This document shows positions 32,469 through 41,388 of a stretch of DNA of 64,000 bases, in pieces. Under the pieces are notes generated by a model that worked only from the letters and a program-made list of their open reading frames with translations, was not told where the DNA came from and did not search any database. Numbering within the stretch: position 1 is the stretch's first letter; the number at the start of each line of letters is the position of its first letter. This stretch comes from Bacteroidota bacterium (GTDB lineage: Bacteria > Bacteroidota > Bacteroidia > UBA8524). A program made the translations under genes and the position numbers. The stretch lies in contig WBUH01000006.1 in assembly GCA_008933805.1 (NCBI GenBank), positions 62,001 to 126,000 of the forward strand, written 5' to 3'.

Positions 32469-33698
32469 ATGGCTGATATTATTAAATCTCCCTTTCATGA
32501 GCTGGCTAAACAAGCCAGCATGCAGCCGCAAGAACAACTGCTTGAGTTGAAAAAAGGCGACGAAAAGTTATACATAGGTATCCCGAAAGAAATTACCTAT
32601 CAGGAAAACCGTGTGCCACTTACTCCTGCTGCCGTGCAACTGTTGGTAAACAACGGGCACGACATTGTTATTGAATCTAACTGCGGAAAAAACGCCAATT
32701 TTTTTGACAAAGACTACAGCGATGCCGGTGCTAAGGTAGTATACAGCAAACAAGAGGTTTACAAAGCCGATATGGTGGTAAAGGTTGACCCCCCCACCAA
32801 AGAAGAAATTGATATGATGAAGAAAGACCAGCTTCTTATATCGGCATTGCAGCTTACCAACGTTTCTGAAACTTACCTGAAACAACTGATACAGAAAAAA
32901 GTTACGGCCATTGGCTTTGAATACCTGCGCGACCCGCAAGGAACGCTATCGGTAATACAAACCATGAGCGAAATTGCAGGCAGCACTTCTATTTTGGTAG
33001 GTGCTGAGTACATGAGCAATTCAGGCGGCGGTAAAGGCGAATTACTTGGCGGTGTGGCAGGTATTCCACCATCAGAAGTGGTGATTATAGGTGCCGGTAC
33101 TGTAGGCGAGTATGCTGCGCGTGCTGCCATAGGTTTGGGTGCTATTGTAAAAGTATTTGATAACTCTACCGCACGCTTGCGCAGGTTGCAAAACAACCTT
33201 AACCAACGGGTATATACCTCCATCATTGTTCCGAATATATTGGCAAAAGCCTTGCGCAGTGCCGATTTAGCAATCGGGTCCTTACGCCACGACGATGGCT
33301 CAAGCCCTACTATTGTTACTGAAGCAATGGTGAGCCAAATGAAGCCCAACAGTGTGATTGTAGATATTACCATTGACCACGGCGGCTGTTTTGAAACCAG
33401 TGAGGTTACCAACCATACCAATCCTATTTTCCGCAAGTACGACGTTATCCATTACTGCGTACCCAATATTACCTCGCGGGTATCGCGCACAGCAAGTTAT
33501 GCGCTTAGCAACATCCTTACCCCTATTTTGTTGGGTATTAGCGAATCGCACGGGCTGAAAAACTACCTGCAATGGGAAAACCAAGCCATGCGACAAGGCT
33601 TGTATATTTACAAAGGTGTGTTGGTAAAGGCCAGTCTTGGCGAGCGTTTTAAACTCCCCAGCAAGGATATTGATTTGCTGCTGGGCGCTAATTTTTAA
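32469..33698 (+). CDS. ald: Alanine dehydrogenase
   Basis: 409 residues. NAD-dependent oxidative deamination of alanine to pyruvate and ammonia, or the reverse. The N-terminal domain has YIGIPKEITYQENRVPLTPAAV (substrate lysine and arginine). The NAD domain has VVIIGAGTVGEYAARAAIGLG, then the acidic FDNSTARLRRL. VIVDITIDHGGCFETS and HYCVPNITSRVSRTASYALS are family marks. About 35 residues precede the usual start, a common feature in Bacteroidota. TATCTTTA upstream (about 32439-32446) is a one-mismatch -7 box. It could share a transcript with the Kir channel 32 bp downstream. Confidence 0.93.
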   Translation: MADIIKSPFHELAKQASMQPQEQLLELKKGDEKLYIGIPKEITYQENRVPLTPAAVQLLVNNGHDIVIESNCGKNANFFDKDYSDAGAKVVYSKQEVYKADMVVKVDPPTKEEIDMMKKDQLLISALQLTNVSETYLKQLIQKKVTAIGFEYLRDPQGTLSVIQTMSEIAGSTSILVGAEYMSNSGGGKGELLGGVAGIPPSEVVIIGAGTVGEYAARAAIGLGAIVKVFDNSTARLRRLQNNLNQRVYTSIIVPNILAKALRSADLAIGSLRHDDGSSPTIVTEAMVSQMKPNSVIVDITIDHGGCFETSEVTNHTNPIFRKYDVIHYCVPNITSRVSRTASYALSNILTPILLGISESHGLKNYLQWENQAMRQGLYIYKGVLVKASLGERFKLPSKDIDLLLGANF

Positions 33699-33730
33699 CT
33701 CCCTACCCTTTTAACGAAAAGTACTCTTTA

Positions 33731-34735
33731 ATGGCACGAAGAAGTAAAGACGACGACCCCCTTGAAGGCTCGCCACATGCTAATCGCACCAGTCAAAAAA
33801 CAAGGCAGGGAAGTGCAAACGACCCCGGTATAGGCCAATCTTTCAGTAAACGTGCCACCCAAAAAACAATCAACCCTGATGGGTCTTTCAATGTAAAACG
33901 CATAGGGTCAAACTCGTTTCTGATAGATATATACCACTACCTGCTGCAAATCACTTGGGGGCGGTTCATGCTCTTTTCCATGCTGTTCTATTTCAGCATG
34001 AATATATTGTTTGCAACCATCTATTTTTTAGTAGGTGTTGAGCATCTTAACGGTGCCAATACTGAAAGTACGGGACGCTCGTTCTTAAGTGCATTCTTTT
34101 TCAGTGCGCAAACATTTACTACCGTAGGCTATGGCGGAATATCGCCTAAAGGCGTTTTAACCAGTTTTGTTGCCGCCGGTGAGGCATTGGTAGGTTTAAT
34201 GAGTTTTGCAATCATTACGGGCTTGGTTTACGGTCGTTTTTCTCGGCCTACGGCCAAAATACAGTTTAGCAAAAAAACCTTGGTAAGTCCCTATGAAGAA
34301 GGGCGTGGCCTGATGTTTAGGATTGCCAATAAACGACGGAGCGAAATAATTGAATTGAGTGCTACGGTAATGATGGTTTCTACCGATAAAACGGGCACAG
34401 GATACAGCCGTAATTTTGACCGTTTAGAGCTTGAGGTGGACTCAATTAAGTTTCTACCTATGAACTGGACGATTGTGCACCCTATTGACGAAAAAAGCCC
34501 GCTTTTTGAGAAAGATAAGGATTGGTACGAAGACCACGATGTGGAGTTTTTAGTATTGATACAAGCCTTTGACGATACCTTTAGCCAAACCGTATATTCC
34601 CGCTACTCCTACAAATGGGATGAGGTAGTTTGGGGAGCAAAGTTTGTGAAACCTTTTTATGTGGATGATGAAGGAATGGTTGTGATGGACTTGAACAAGC
34701 TGGATGATTTTGATGATATAGTGCTTCCTCAATAG
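33731..34735 (+). CDS. Inward-rectifier type potassium channel (KirBac family)
   Basis: 334 residues. A polar N-terminus includes a slide-helix region (SFLIDIYHYLLQITWGRF). The first membrane helix is FMLFSMLFYFSMNILFATIYFLV. The pore helix and selectivity filter are AQTFTTVGYGGISPKG with Thr131-Val-Gly-Tyr-Gly135. The second helix is AGEALVGLMSFAIITGLVYG, and a C-terminal immunoglobulin-like domain has SPYEEGRGLMFRIANKR and LELEVDSIKFLPMNWTIVH. All parts of KirBac are present at the usual length. Membrane tetramer, K+ selective by family. Its stop touches the stop of the convergent ABC gene. Confidence 0.93.
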   Translation: MARRSKDDDPLEGSPHANRTSQKTRQGSANDPGIGQSFSKRATQKTINPDGSFNVKRIGSNSFLIDIYHYLLQITWGRFMLFSMLFYFSMNILFATIYFLVGVEHLNGANTESTGRSFLSAFFFSAQTFTTVGYGGISPKGVLTSFVAAGEALVGLMSFAIITGLVYGRFSRPTAKIQFSKKTLVSPYEEGRGLMFRIANKRRSEIIELSATVMMVSTDKTGTGYSRNFDRLELEVDSIKFLPMNWTIVHPIDEKSPLFEKDKDWYEDHDVEFLVLIQAFDDTFSQTVYSRYSYKWDEVVWGAKFVKPFYVDDEGMVVMDLNKLDDFDDIVLPQ

Positions 34736-35350
34736 TTATTGCACTACGTGTATCATCTCTTTACAAAAGCTGTATTCATGCGGCTGGTTGCTGGCTACCA
34801 ACACTAATCGCTGCGAGGTGTATTGCTCAACAAGGTTTAAATACCAGTCAATCCCTTTAGTATCAAAGTTTGTGCAGGGCTCGTCCAACATCAGCACAGG
34901 CACATCGCTAAACACAGCAAGAGCAATCTTTACCCGCTGTTTCATGCCCGATGAAAAAAACTTCAACTGTTTGTTTGCAGAGCTAACCAACCCGGTAATT
35001 TCAATAATCTCCTCAGGATGTTTAATAAACGCCTGCTTTTTCATCTTGAAATGAAAATCTACGGTTTCTTGAAGGGTAAACTCTTCTATTAGCTCTAAAA
35101 AGGGGGAGGCAATAACAAGGTGTCGGTATTTTTCATCCTCTTCAATAAGGCGACCGTCTTTGCTAAAGTTTATTTTGCCTTTAGAGATGGCCATATACCC
35201 CGCTATGCACTGCAACAGCGTTGATTTGCCCGACCCATTGGGCCCTAATACGGCATAGGCATTACCCGAAGTGAACGAGTGATTAAAATCCTTGAAAATC
35301 CAGTTACGGTTAAATTTCTTGCCGCAGTTTTCAAGTACTATTTCAAACAA
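34736..35350 (-). CDS. ABC transporter ATP-binding protein at the end of the lipid A operon
   Basis: 204 residues, a lone nucleotide-binding domain. Walker A AVLGPNGSGKSTLLQCIAGY, signature QLKFFSSGMKQRVKIALAV (SSGMKQ in place of LSGGQ), Walker B VPVLMLDEPCTNFD, and a late switch His near NQPHEYSF. The first motif region is ENCGKKFNRNWIFKDFNHSF. Its membrane partner is not in this window. It lies 5 bp after lpxA, so it belongs to the lipid A operon; a role in lipid or LPS export is a guess from context. Confidence 0.88.
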   Translation of the reverse strand: MFEIVLENCGKKFNRNWIFKDFNHSFTSGNAYAVLGPNGSGKSTLLQCIAGYMAISKGKINFSKDGRLIEEDEKYRHLVIASPFLELIEEFTLQETVDFHFKMKKQAFIKHPEEIIEITGLVSSANKQLKFFSSGMKQRVKIALAVFSDVPVLMLDEPCTNFDTKGIDWYLNLVEQYTSQRLVLVASNQPHEYSFCKEMIHVVQ

Positions 35351-35355
35351 GATGG

Positions 35356-36141
35356 TTAGCGGTTATAGTTATAGCCCTTCATGATACCGCGGTCAGAATC
35401 GCGGATAAAGCTGATAATTTCATCACGTTCTTTAGTAGCCGGCATTTCACCCTCAATAAAAGCCATTGCTTTTGAGTTGTTGTAGCCACGTAGATAGATG
35501 ATGCGGTAAATTTCCTGTATCTCGTTAATCTTTTCGGTAGTGAAACCGCGACGACGCAAGCCGATAGAGTTAATCCCTTCGTACGAAAGAGGCTCACGAG
35601 CTGCTTTGGTATAGGGAGGAACGTCTTTACGAACCAATGAACCACCTGAAATCATAGCGTGTTGACCGATGTTTACAAACTGGTGCACGGCTGAAAGTCC
35701 GCTAATAATGGCGTAATCGCCAATATTAATGTGTCCGGCCAATTGCACCGAGTTACCCAAAATTACGTTGTTACCAATATTACAATCGTGGGCTACGTGA
35801 ACGTAGGCCATTATCAGGCTGTTTTGGCCAATAACGGTTTTTCCGGCAGCTTCAGTACCCCTGTTAATAGTGGCACATTCGCGTATGGTGGTATTATCGC
35901 CTATGATTACAAGGCTCTCTTCGCCATGAAATTTTAAATCTTGAGGAATTGCTGAGATAACCGCTCCGGGGAAAATTTTACAGTTTTTTCCGATACGCGC
36001 ACCCTCCATAATGGTAACGTTGGGGCCTATCCACGTTCCCTCACCAATTTCTACATTCTTGTCAATGGTTACAAACGGGTCTATTACAACGTTATCGGCA
36101 ATTTTAGCCTGCGGGTTCACGTATGAAAGGGGCTGTATCAT
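35356..36141 (-). CDS. lpxA: UDP-N-acetylglucosamine acyltransferase
   Basis: 261 residues. First step of lipid A synthesis: transfer of a 3-hydroxyacyl chain from ACP to UDP-GlcNAc. The left-handed helix is built of hexapeptides (IGEGTWIGPNVTIMEGARIG). The catalytic His lies in YVHVAHDCNIGNN. The C-terminal helical part is INSIGLRRRGFTTEKINEIQ. In operon with lpxD and lpxC-fabZ upstream and an ABC ATPase downstream. Start MIQPLSYVNPQAKIADN is typical. Confidence 0.95.
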   Translation of the reverse strand: MIQPLSYVNPQAKIADNVVIDPFVTIDKNVEIGEGTWIGPNVTIMEGARIGKNCKIFPGAVISAIPQDLKFHGEESLVIIGDNTTIRECATINRGTEAAGKTVIGQNSLIMAYVHVAHDCNIGNNVILGNSVQLAGHINIGDYAIISGLSAVHQFVNIGQHAMISGGSLVRKDVPPYTKAAREPLSYEGINSIGLRRRGFTTEKINEIQEIYRIIYLRGYNNSKAMAFIEGEMPATKERDEIISFIRDSDRGIMKGYNYNR

Positions 36142-36231
36142 CAGGGCGTATAGTTATTGGGCAAATTAACGGGGTATTTATTGTTTTATCAAAATCTTAC
36201 CCACGAAAGCTTCATTTATTCGTATGAAACG

Positions 36232-37638
36232 TTAATTATTGAGGTTTTTGTCTTTCACAATCTGAGCCATCAATTCGGCTTCAGTTACCAACTTATCGCC
36301 AACGTATGCTTGTCCTTTCATCAGACAAAGCCCCCTGCGAACAGGAGCAATAAGATCAAGACGCATTACCAGTGTATCACCGGGCACTACTTTCTCTTTA
36401 AACTTCACGCTTTCTATCTTCACAAAGTAGGTGCTGTAGTTTTCAGGATCGGGCACACGGCTCAAAATCAAAACACCGCCTGCTTGCGCCATTGCTTCAA
36501 TTTGCAATACGCCGGGCATAATTGGGTTGCCGGGGAAATGCCCTTGGAAGTAATATTCGTCGCCGGTAACGTTTTTAACTGCCAACACATGGGTAGCGCT
36601 AATTTCCATTACCTTATCAACAAACAAGAAAGGGAATTTATGAGGCAAAAACCTTGTGATATCATTGATATCATACACGGGTTTTTTATTCGGGTCGTAA
36701 ACAGGAACACCCGCAAGGCTTTTCTTTTTCTTAATCAGTTGTTTGATTTTTTTACCAAAAGCAACGTTAGCGGCGTGTCCGGGACGTGCGGCCATAATTT
36801 GTGCTTTTAGCGGCATACCTATTAGGGCAAGGTCGCCAATCAAATCAAGCAGTTTGTGGCGCGCAGGCTCGTTTTGAAAACGTAGGTCAACGTTATTCAA
36901 AATACCTTCTTTCTTCACCTCAACTTTTGGCTTATTAAATAGTTGTGCAAGGTGGGCAAGTTCTTCTTCGCCTACATGCTTATCAACTATTACAATAGCG
37001 TTGCTAAGGTCGCCACCTTTAATAAGGTTTTGGCTCAACAACATTTCCAACTCGTGCAAAAAGCAAAAAGTACGGCTGCTGGCAACCTCTTTCCTAAACT
37101 CTTTAAGGCTGGTTACCGATGCGTGTTGGCTGCCCAATATAGGCGAGTTATAATCTACCATTACCGTTAGGCGGTAATCATCCACAGGCATGGCTATCAT
37201 TTCTACACCTTTGTCAGGCTCTAAAAACGATACGTTTTGCGGAAGGGTAAAATATTCACGTTCAGCTTCTTGTTGCTGTATACCTATTAATAATATCTCG
37301 TTTACGAAAATCTCGGCACTACCGTCTAAAATAGGAACTTCGGGACCGTCTAACTGCACAACGCAATTGTCAATTTCTAAACCGGCCAAAGCTGCCATAG
37401 CATGCTCAACGGTGGCTACACGAGCACCATTAAACTCAAGCGTAGTTCCGCGTGAAGTATCTACCACTAGGTCAACGTCAGCATCAATTATTGGTTGCTC
37501 AGGTAGGTCAACCCTTTGAAACTTAATACCGTGATTTTCAGGGGCTGGTAAAAAAGTCATGTTCACCATTTTGCCTGTATGCAGACCAATGCCAGACACC
37601 TTTACGGGACCCTTTATAGTAGTTTGTTTTTCGTTCAT
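36232..37638 (-). CDS. lpxC-fabZ: Bifunctional UDP-3-O-acyl-GlcNAc deacetylase / 3-hydroxyacyl-ACP dehydratase
   Basis: 468 residues, two enzymes in one chain, a gene fusion typical of Bacteroidota. Residues 1-300 are LpxC, the zinc deacetylase that commits the lipid A path: IKGPVKVSGIGLHTGK, VATVEHAMAALAGLEIDN (zinc His), and the late zinc/acid region KLLDLIGDLALIGMPL with RPGHAANVAF. Residues about 320-468 are FabZ: HKFPFLFVDKV, then the catalytic His367 in FQGHFPGNPIMPGVLQIE with Glu381 in the same strand-helix. FabZ serves fatty acid synthesis, so the fusion joins the acyl supply with the lipid A step. 90 bp before lpxA. Confidence 0.96.
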   Translation of the reverse strand: MNEKQTTIKGPVKVSGIGLHTGKMVNMTFLPAPENHGIKFQRVDLPEQPIIDADVDLVVDTSRGTTLEFNGARVATVEHAMAALAGLEIDNCVVQLDGPEVPILDGSAEIFVNEILLIGIQQQEAEREYFTLPQNVSFLEPDKGVEMIAMPVDDYRLTVMVDYNSPILGSQHASVTSLKEFRKEVASSRTFCFLHELEMLLSQNLIKGGDLSNAIVIVDKHVGEEELAHLAQLFNKPKVEVKKEGILNNVDLRFQNEPARHKLLDLIGDLALIGMPLKAQIMAARPGHAANVAFGKKIKQLIKKKKSLAGVPVYDPNKKPVYDINDITRFLPHKFPFLFVDKVMEISATHVLAVKNVTGDEYYFQGHFPGNPIMPGVLQIEAMAQAGGVLILSRVPDPENYSTYFVKIESVKFKEKVVPGDTLVMRLDLIAPVRRGLCLMKGQAYVGDKLVTEAELMAQIVKDKNLNN

Positions 37639-37721
37639 CGTTGTAATTTAATCAGTCGGCAACCGTATGGTTGTCAAAATGCGGGGCAAAGATAGCCCTT
37701 TTTTAATGCAGCCGCTTTAAA

Positions 37722-38771
37722 TTATTGTTTGCTTTCGTGCACGTCAAGTTGTGCAATAATCTTCTCAAGCTGGTTGATTTTCTTTTCTAAGTCGGGGAGG
37801 TTACGGAACATAACCTGCGATTTTAGCCAACCTTTCAAGTCAATAGCCGGAGACCCGTGCCATTGTTTATTTTTATCGGTAATGCTTTTGCCAATACCTG
37901 CTTGCGCGCCAAATTGTGAACCATCGGCTATTTGCAAGTGGCCGGCAAAACCAACCTGACCGGCTACCACGCAATATTTGCCTAGTTTGGTACTGCCCGA
38001 AATGCCTGTTTGCGCTGCTATGGCAGTGTTTTCGCCAATCTCAACGTTGTGGGCTATTTGTATAAGGTTATCAAGTTTTGCACCTTTTTTAATAATGGTG
38101 CTACCCATGGTTGCACGGTCTATTGAGCAGTTTGAGCCAATCTCAACGTTGTCCTCAATAATTACATTACCCGTTTGGGGTATTTTCATGTAAGTGCCGT
38201 CGCCTTGTGGTGCGTATCCAAACCCGTCAGACCCGATAACAGTGCCGGCATGCAGGGTGCAATTGGCGCCGATAACGCAGTATGAGTATATTTTTACGCC
38301 TGAAAACAGGATGGTGTTATCACCGATGTGCACATTATCTCCCACATAGGCATTGGGATATATTTTTACATTATCGCCAATGGTTACGTTTTTGCCTATG
38401 TATGCAAAGGCACCAATGTATGGGTTTGCACCAATTTTAGAATTTTCAGAAATGTAGCAAGGTTGCTCAATGCCCGATTTGTGTTGGTCGGGGTTAAAGT
38501 ATTTGCTCAAAACCTGCGTAAAAGCAATGTAGGGGTCGTCAACCTTAATCATGGTAACGGCAACCTCTTTTGCAGGCTTAAAATTTTTGTTGATTAAAAC
38601 GGCCGTAGCCTTAGTATCGTATAGATAGGCTTCGTACTTAGGATTTGCCAAAAAAGTTAAAGCCCCCTTTGTTCCCTGTTCAATCTTGCTCACTGTGAAA
38701 ATCTCGGCGCTTGCATCGCCTTCAATTTCACCACCGAACATCTCCCTTATTTCTTCTACGGTTATAACCAT
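37722..38771 (-). CDS. lpxD: UDP-3-O-(3-hydroxyacyl)glucosamine N-acyltransferase
   Basis: 349 residues. Third step of lipid A synthesis. An N-terminal uridine-binding domain (residues 1-100) precedes the hexapeptide helix: IGANPYIGAFAYIGKNVTIG, VIGSDGFGYAPQGDGTYMKI, and the catalytic His in IQIAHNVEIGENTAIAAQTG. A C-terminal helix ends in LEKKINQLEKIIAQLDVH. It lies between the HD gene and lpxC-fabZ with short gaps, consistent with one transcript. Confidence 0.95.
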   Translation of the reverse strand: MVITVEEIREMFGGEIEGDASAEIFTVSKIEQGTKGALTFLANPKYEAYLYDTKATAVLINKNFKPAKEVAVTMIKVDDPYIAFTQVLSKYFNPDQHKSGIEQPCYISENSKIGANPYIGAFAYIGKNVTIGDNVKIYPNAYVGDNVHIGDNTILFSGVKIYSYCVIGANCTLHAGTVIGSDGFGYAPQGDGTYMKIPQTGNVIIEDNVEIGSNCSIDRATMGSTIIKKGAKLDNLIQIAHNVEIGENTAIAAQTGISGSTKLGKYCVVAGQVGFAGHLQIADGSQFGAQAGIGKSITDKNKQWHGSPAIDLKGWLKSQVMFRNLPDLEKKINQLEKIIAQLDVHESKQ

Positions 38772-38805
38772 TGTGTGTGGGTGAAAATAATCAGCTAAAA
38801 TAATA

Positions 38806-40026
38806 CTATTTAGGATAACACAAATAAAATTTCTCTACGTCGCGACTCATTGATGAAATGCTGTAGTTATCACTCACCTTGCTCACGTCGTTCACTTCTC
38901 CGTTTTTCTGCAAAATATTAATACTTACTTGGGTGTCACTGTAGGCATTATTATGTACTGAACCTGAAAAAACGTAGTAGTTTATTTCGTTGTCTGTTAT
39001 TCCTTTATGTTGTTTAACTTCTTCTTTTACTTTATTAATCTCGTCAACGCTAAACGCAGTGTTCTGAAAAATAATTTTGGGCAACCTGCGGTTGATAAGA
39101 CTTTTTGAAAGGTATGAAAGTGTTTCATCAGGGTGCTGCATCCATACTTTTACCGATGCGGTAATATCAAAATCATCCAACAGCGCATATTGCTCTAAGT
39201 TATTTTTATCTGTAAAGAAGTTCTCGTTACTGATGTTTTGTGATAAGAAGTGGTTAAATGCTGGAGTTGCAAATAACTGCTCTCCTTTCATAACCAATTC
39301 CTTAGCTCGTTTTAGCAAAAGCAGCAATTGAATTTCAGCCGCAACCACCGTTTTGTGCAAATACACTTGCCAATACATAAGCCTGCGGGCTACCAAAAAC
39401 TTTTCAATAGAGTAAATGCCTTTTTCTTCTACCACCAAACTGCCGTTGGCCACGTTCAGCATTTTTATAATACGGTCGGCACCTATCACCCCTTCTGAAA
39501 CTCCGGTATAAAAACTGTCGCGCATCAGATAATCCATGCGGTCCATGTCTAACTGGCTGCTTACCAGTTGGTGCAAGAATCCTTTGTGGTAAGTGCCCTT
39601 AAACACCTCAATGGCAAGGGTAAGTTTGCCGTTAAACTCTTCATTCAATCGCTGCATAAACAGCAACGATATTTCTTCGTGGTGAACGCCCTTTACGATG
39701 GCTTCTTCAAGTGCGTGCGAAAAAGGCCCGTGGCCTATGTCGTGCAAAAGAATAGCGGCGCAGGTAGCCTCTGCTTCGGCATCGGTAATTTCTACGTCCT
39801 TAAATCTAAGATTTTCTATGGCCTCAAGAGTAAGCTTAAGGGCGCCTAAAGCGTGGTGGTAACGGGTGTGCAAGGCCCCGGGATATACCAAGTGGCTCAT
39901 GCCCAATTGTTTTATGCGGCGCAACCGCTGAAAGTACGGATGCTCAATTAAATCAAACAACCAACCGTAGGGTATGGTAAGAAAACCATACAAGGGGTCG
40001 TTTATTATCTTCTTTTTATTTGTCAT
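38806..40026 (-). CDS. HD-domain phosphohydrolase, first gene of the lipid A operon
   Basis: 406 residues from the ATG at 40026 (MTNKKKIINDPLYGF); a start 15 bp earlier would fall in the region of the likely transcription start. The HD motif is TCAAILLHDIGHGPFSHALEE, preceded by YPGALHTRYHHALGALKLT and followed by VSSQLDMDRMDYLMRDSFYTG, the layout of dGTPase-like and SAMHD1-like hydrolases. The C-terminal half is helical without known domain. Substrate unknown; it lies 34 bp ahead of lpxD and likely shares its promoter. Confidence 0.9.
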   Translation of the reverse strand: MTNKKKIINDPLYGFLTIPYGWLFDLIEHPYFQRLRRIKQLGMSHLVYPGALHTRYHHALGALKLTLEAIENLRFKDVEITDAEAEATCAAILLHDIGHGPFSHALEEAIVKGVHHEEISLLFMQRLNEEFNGKLTLAIEVFKGTYHKGFLHQLVSSQLDMDRMDYLMRDSFYTGVSEGVIGADRIIKMLNVANGSLVVEEKGIYSIEKFLVARRLMYWQVYLHKTVVAAEIQLLLLLKRAKELVMKGEQLFATPAFNHFLSQNISNENFFTDKNNLEQYALLDDFDITASVKVWMQHPDETLSYLSKSLINRRLPKIIFQNTAFSVDEINKVKEEVKQHKGITDNEINYYVFSGSVHNNAYSDTQVSINILQKNGEVNDVSKVSDNYSISSMSRDVEKFYLCYPK

Positions 40027-40038
40027 TAAAAGTAGCTG

Positions 40039-40046
40039 CAAAGCTA
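40039..40046 (-). promoter_or_regulatory. Putative -7 box of the lipid A operon
   Basis: On the minus strand TAGCTTTG (40046-40039) matches TAnnTTTG and ends 12 bp before the ATG at 40026. No clear -33 box. Confidence 0.5.
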
Positions 40047-40191
40047 CGCAAATGTGTATGCAAACGGTGGTTGTTTTTGCTTGGTAATGGTTTGTTAAAA
40101 AAAGTTAACTCCCGCCCAAAGCAGGCTTAGGCAGGAGTTACGATTATTTTTACTGATTAAATCACTACCGATGGTGTTTTGCTTGCTAAGT

Positions 40192-40410
40192 CTACTCGGT
40201 TTTGCCCTTAAACGCGGCATAAATTGCCATTGCGTGTCCGTGCCCCAAGCCAAAATCGGCTTTAAGCCATGCTACTATTTCTCCTGCTTTGGTACTTGGG
40301 TTCAATTCTCCTTCTTTCATAAAGCCTTTTTCTTCGGCTATTTTCTTAAAGTCGGCAGTGGTTTTACCTGTTTTGGCTTCAATATTATCAAGGTCTGCTT
40401 GAAACGACAT
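40192..40410 (-). CDS. DUF4287 small protein
   Basis: 72 residues: MSFQADLDNIEAKTGKTTAD, then EEKGFMKEGELNPSTKAGEI and LGHGHAMAIYAAF. The pattern is that of DUF4287, small helical proteins of unknown role that often sit with SRPBCC and DoxX genes, as here. It starts 8 bp after the SRPBCC gene stops, so they share a transcript. The 145 bp after it, towards the HD gene, contain nothing but its promoter. Confidence 0.85.
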   Translation of the reverse strand: MSFQADLDNIEAKTGKTTADFKKIAEEKGFMKEGELNPSTKAGEIVAWLKADFGLGHGHAMAIYAAFKGKTE

Positions 40411-40418
40411 AGCGGTTA

Positions 40419-40943
40419 TTAGTTTTCTAGTTTATCCTTTAATTGTTGCAGGCTGAATTCTAAATCCTTGCCCAGCAATTTCTCCATGTTCATAAACAGC
40501 AGCATAATATTCATAGGGTAATTCATTGAGCTTGACATTCCCCACGTTACTCTGGTTTCGTTCACTTCAACAGCCTCAGTTGTAAATGGGGTTTTTGCCA
40601 CTGCTGCAAACGGACGAATAAAAGTCACTTCAATATCCAGTTTCCTGTTTTCTACAATGCCTTTTATCTCTTGCTCACCTTCGCCCGCTTGTTTGTTCCC
40701 GTTCCAAGCATACACAAAACCCACAGTACCATCGGTACCTCTGTACTCCTTTTTCATGTTGGGGTCCATTTGCACCCATTTGCTAAACTGGTCTTGGTTT
40801 TTTATGTGTTTCAGGTAATCAAAAACAACATTCACGGGGCGGTTAATTAAAATGCTTCTCTCTATTGAGTAGCTTTTTTTGGTAAACAAGGCCAGCACAA
40901 AAGGCAGTGCTATTATGGCAACAATAATTATAACAATAGTCAT
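40419..40943 (-). CDS. SRPBCC-family (polyketide cyclase/START-like) protein with N-terminal membrane anchor
   Basis: 174 residues. An N-terminal hydrophobic helix (TIVIIIVAIIALPFVLALF) anchors a START-like barrel: YSIERSILINRPVNVVFDYLK, WVQMDPNMKKEYRG, EQEIKGIVENRKLDIEVTF and the long C-terminal helix LGKDLEFSLQQLKDKLEN. The family binds hydrophobic ligands. Ligand unknown. Middle gene of a four-gene row (VOC, DoxX, this, DUF4287). Confidence 0.85.
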   Translation of the reverse strand: MTIVIIIVAIIALPFVLALFTKKSYSIERSILINRPVNVVFDYLKHIKNQDQFSKWVQMDPNMKKEYRGTDGTVGFVYAWNGNKQAGEGEQEIKGIVENRKLDIEVTFIRPFAAVAKTPFTTEAVEVNETRVTWGMSSSMNYPMNIMLLFMNMEKLLGKDLEFSLQQLKDKLEN

Positions 40944-40980
40944 GGCAGTTAGTGTTTATTATAGAGTAATATACAATTAT

Positions 40981-41370
40981 TTACGCGCTTAAAAATTGTT
41001 TAATGTGCATTAGTCGTTTCCACAAAAAGTAAGGAATGAACATTACGCCTAAAGCAATAAGCGGGAAGGCTGTTTCGAAAAAACCGTCGCCCACAAACGC
41101 ACGTGATGCAAAAGCCCCGATAAAGTTGATGGTAATGCCTGCAAAGGCCCACTCTTTAAGGGTAATAAATTTGTTTTGCAACAAGGCAATAACCGCCAGC
41201 AGCTTTGCAAAACCGGCAATACTTAGCAAATACATAGGGTAGCCTAAATGTCTCATTACTTCTTGCCCTCCCTCTTGGCGGGTAATGCCGCCAATTGCAT
41301 CAAGCAGCAATAAAATTGCGAAAAAGATGGTAAACACCCAATACAGGGTTTTTGTTGTAGTTGTTTTCAT
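40981..41370 (-). CDS. DoxX-like membrane protein
   Basis: 129 residues with four membrane helices: TLYWVFTIFFAILLLLDAIG, YPMYLLSIAGFAKLLAVIAL, WAFAGITINFIGAFASRAF and TAFPLIALGVMFIPYFLW. Size and layout are those of the DoxX/DoxD-like family. Some members are linked to redox stress; function here is open. In a row with the VOC gene upstream and the SRPBCC gene downstream. Confidence 0.85.
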   Translation of the reverse strand: MKTTTTKTLYWVFTIFFAILLLLDAIGGITRQEGGQEVMRHLGYPMYLLSIAGFAKLLAVIALLQNKFITLKEWAFAGITINFIGAFASRAFVGDGFFETAFPLIALGVMFIPYFLWKRLMHIKQFLSA

Positions 41371-41388
41371 AGTTTTAAAAGTTTGTGA

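Noticed and set aside
36157-36810. Plus-strand frame of 217 codons
   Set aside because: Antisense to the lpxC-fabZ gene; composition (His, Phe, Asn, Cys) is that of a shadow frame.
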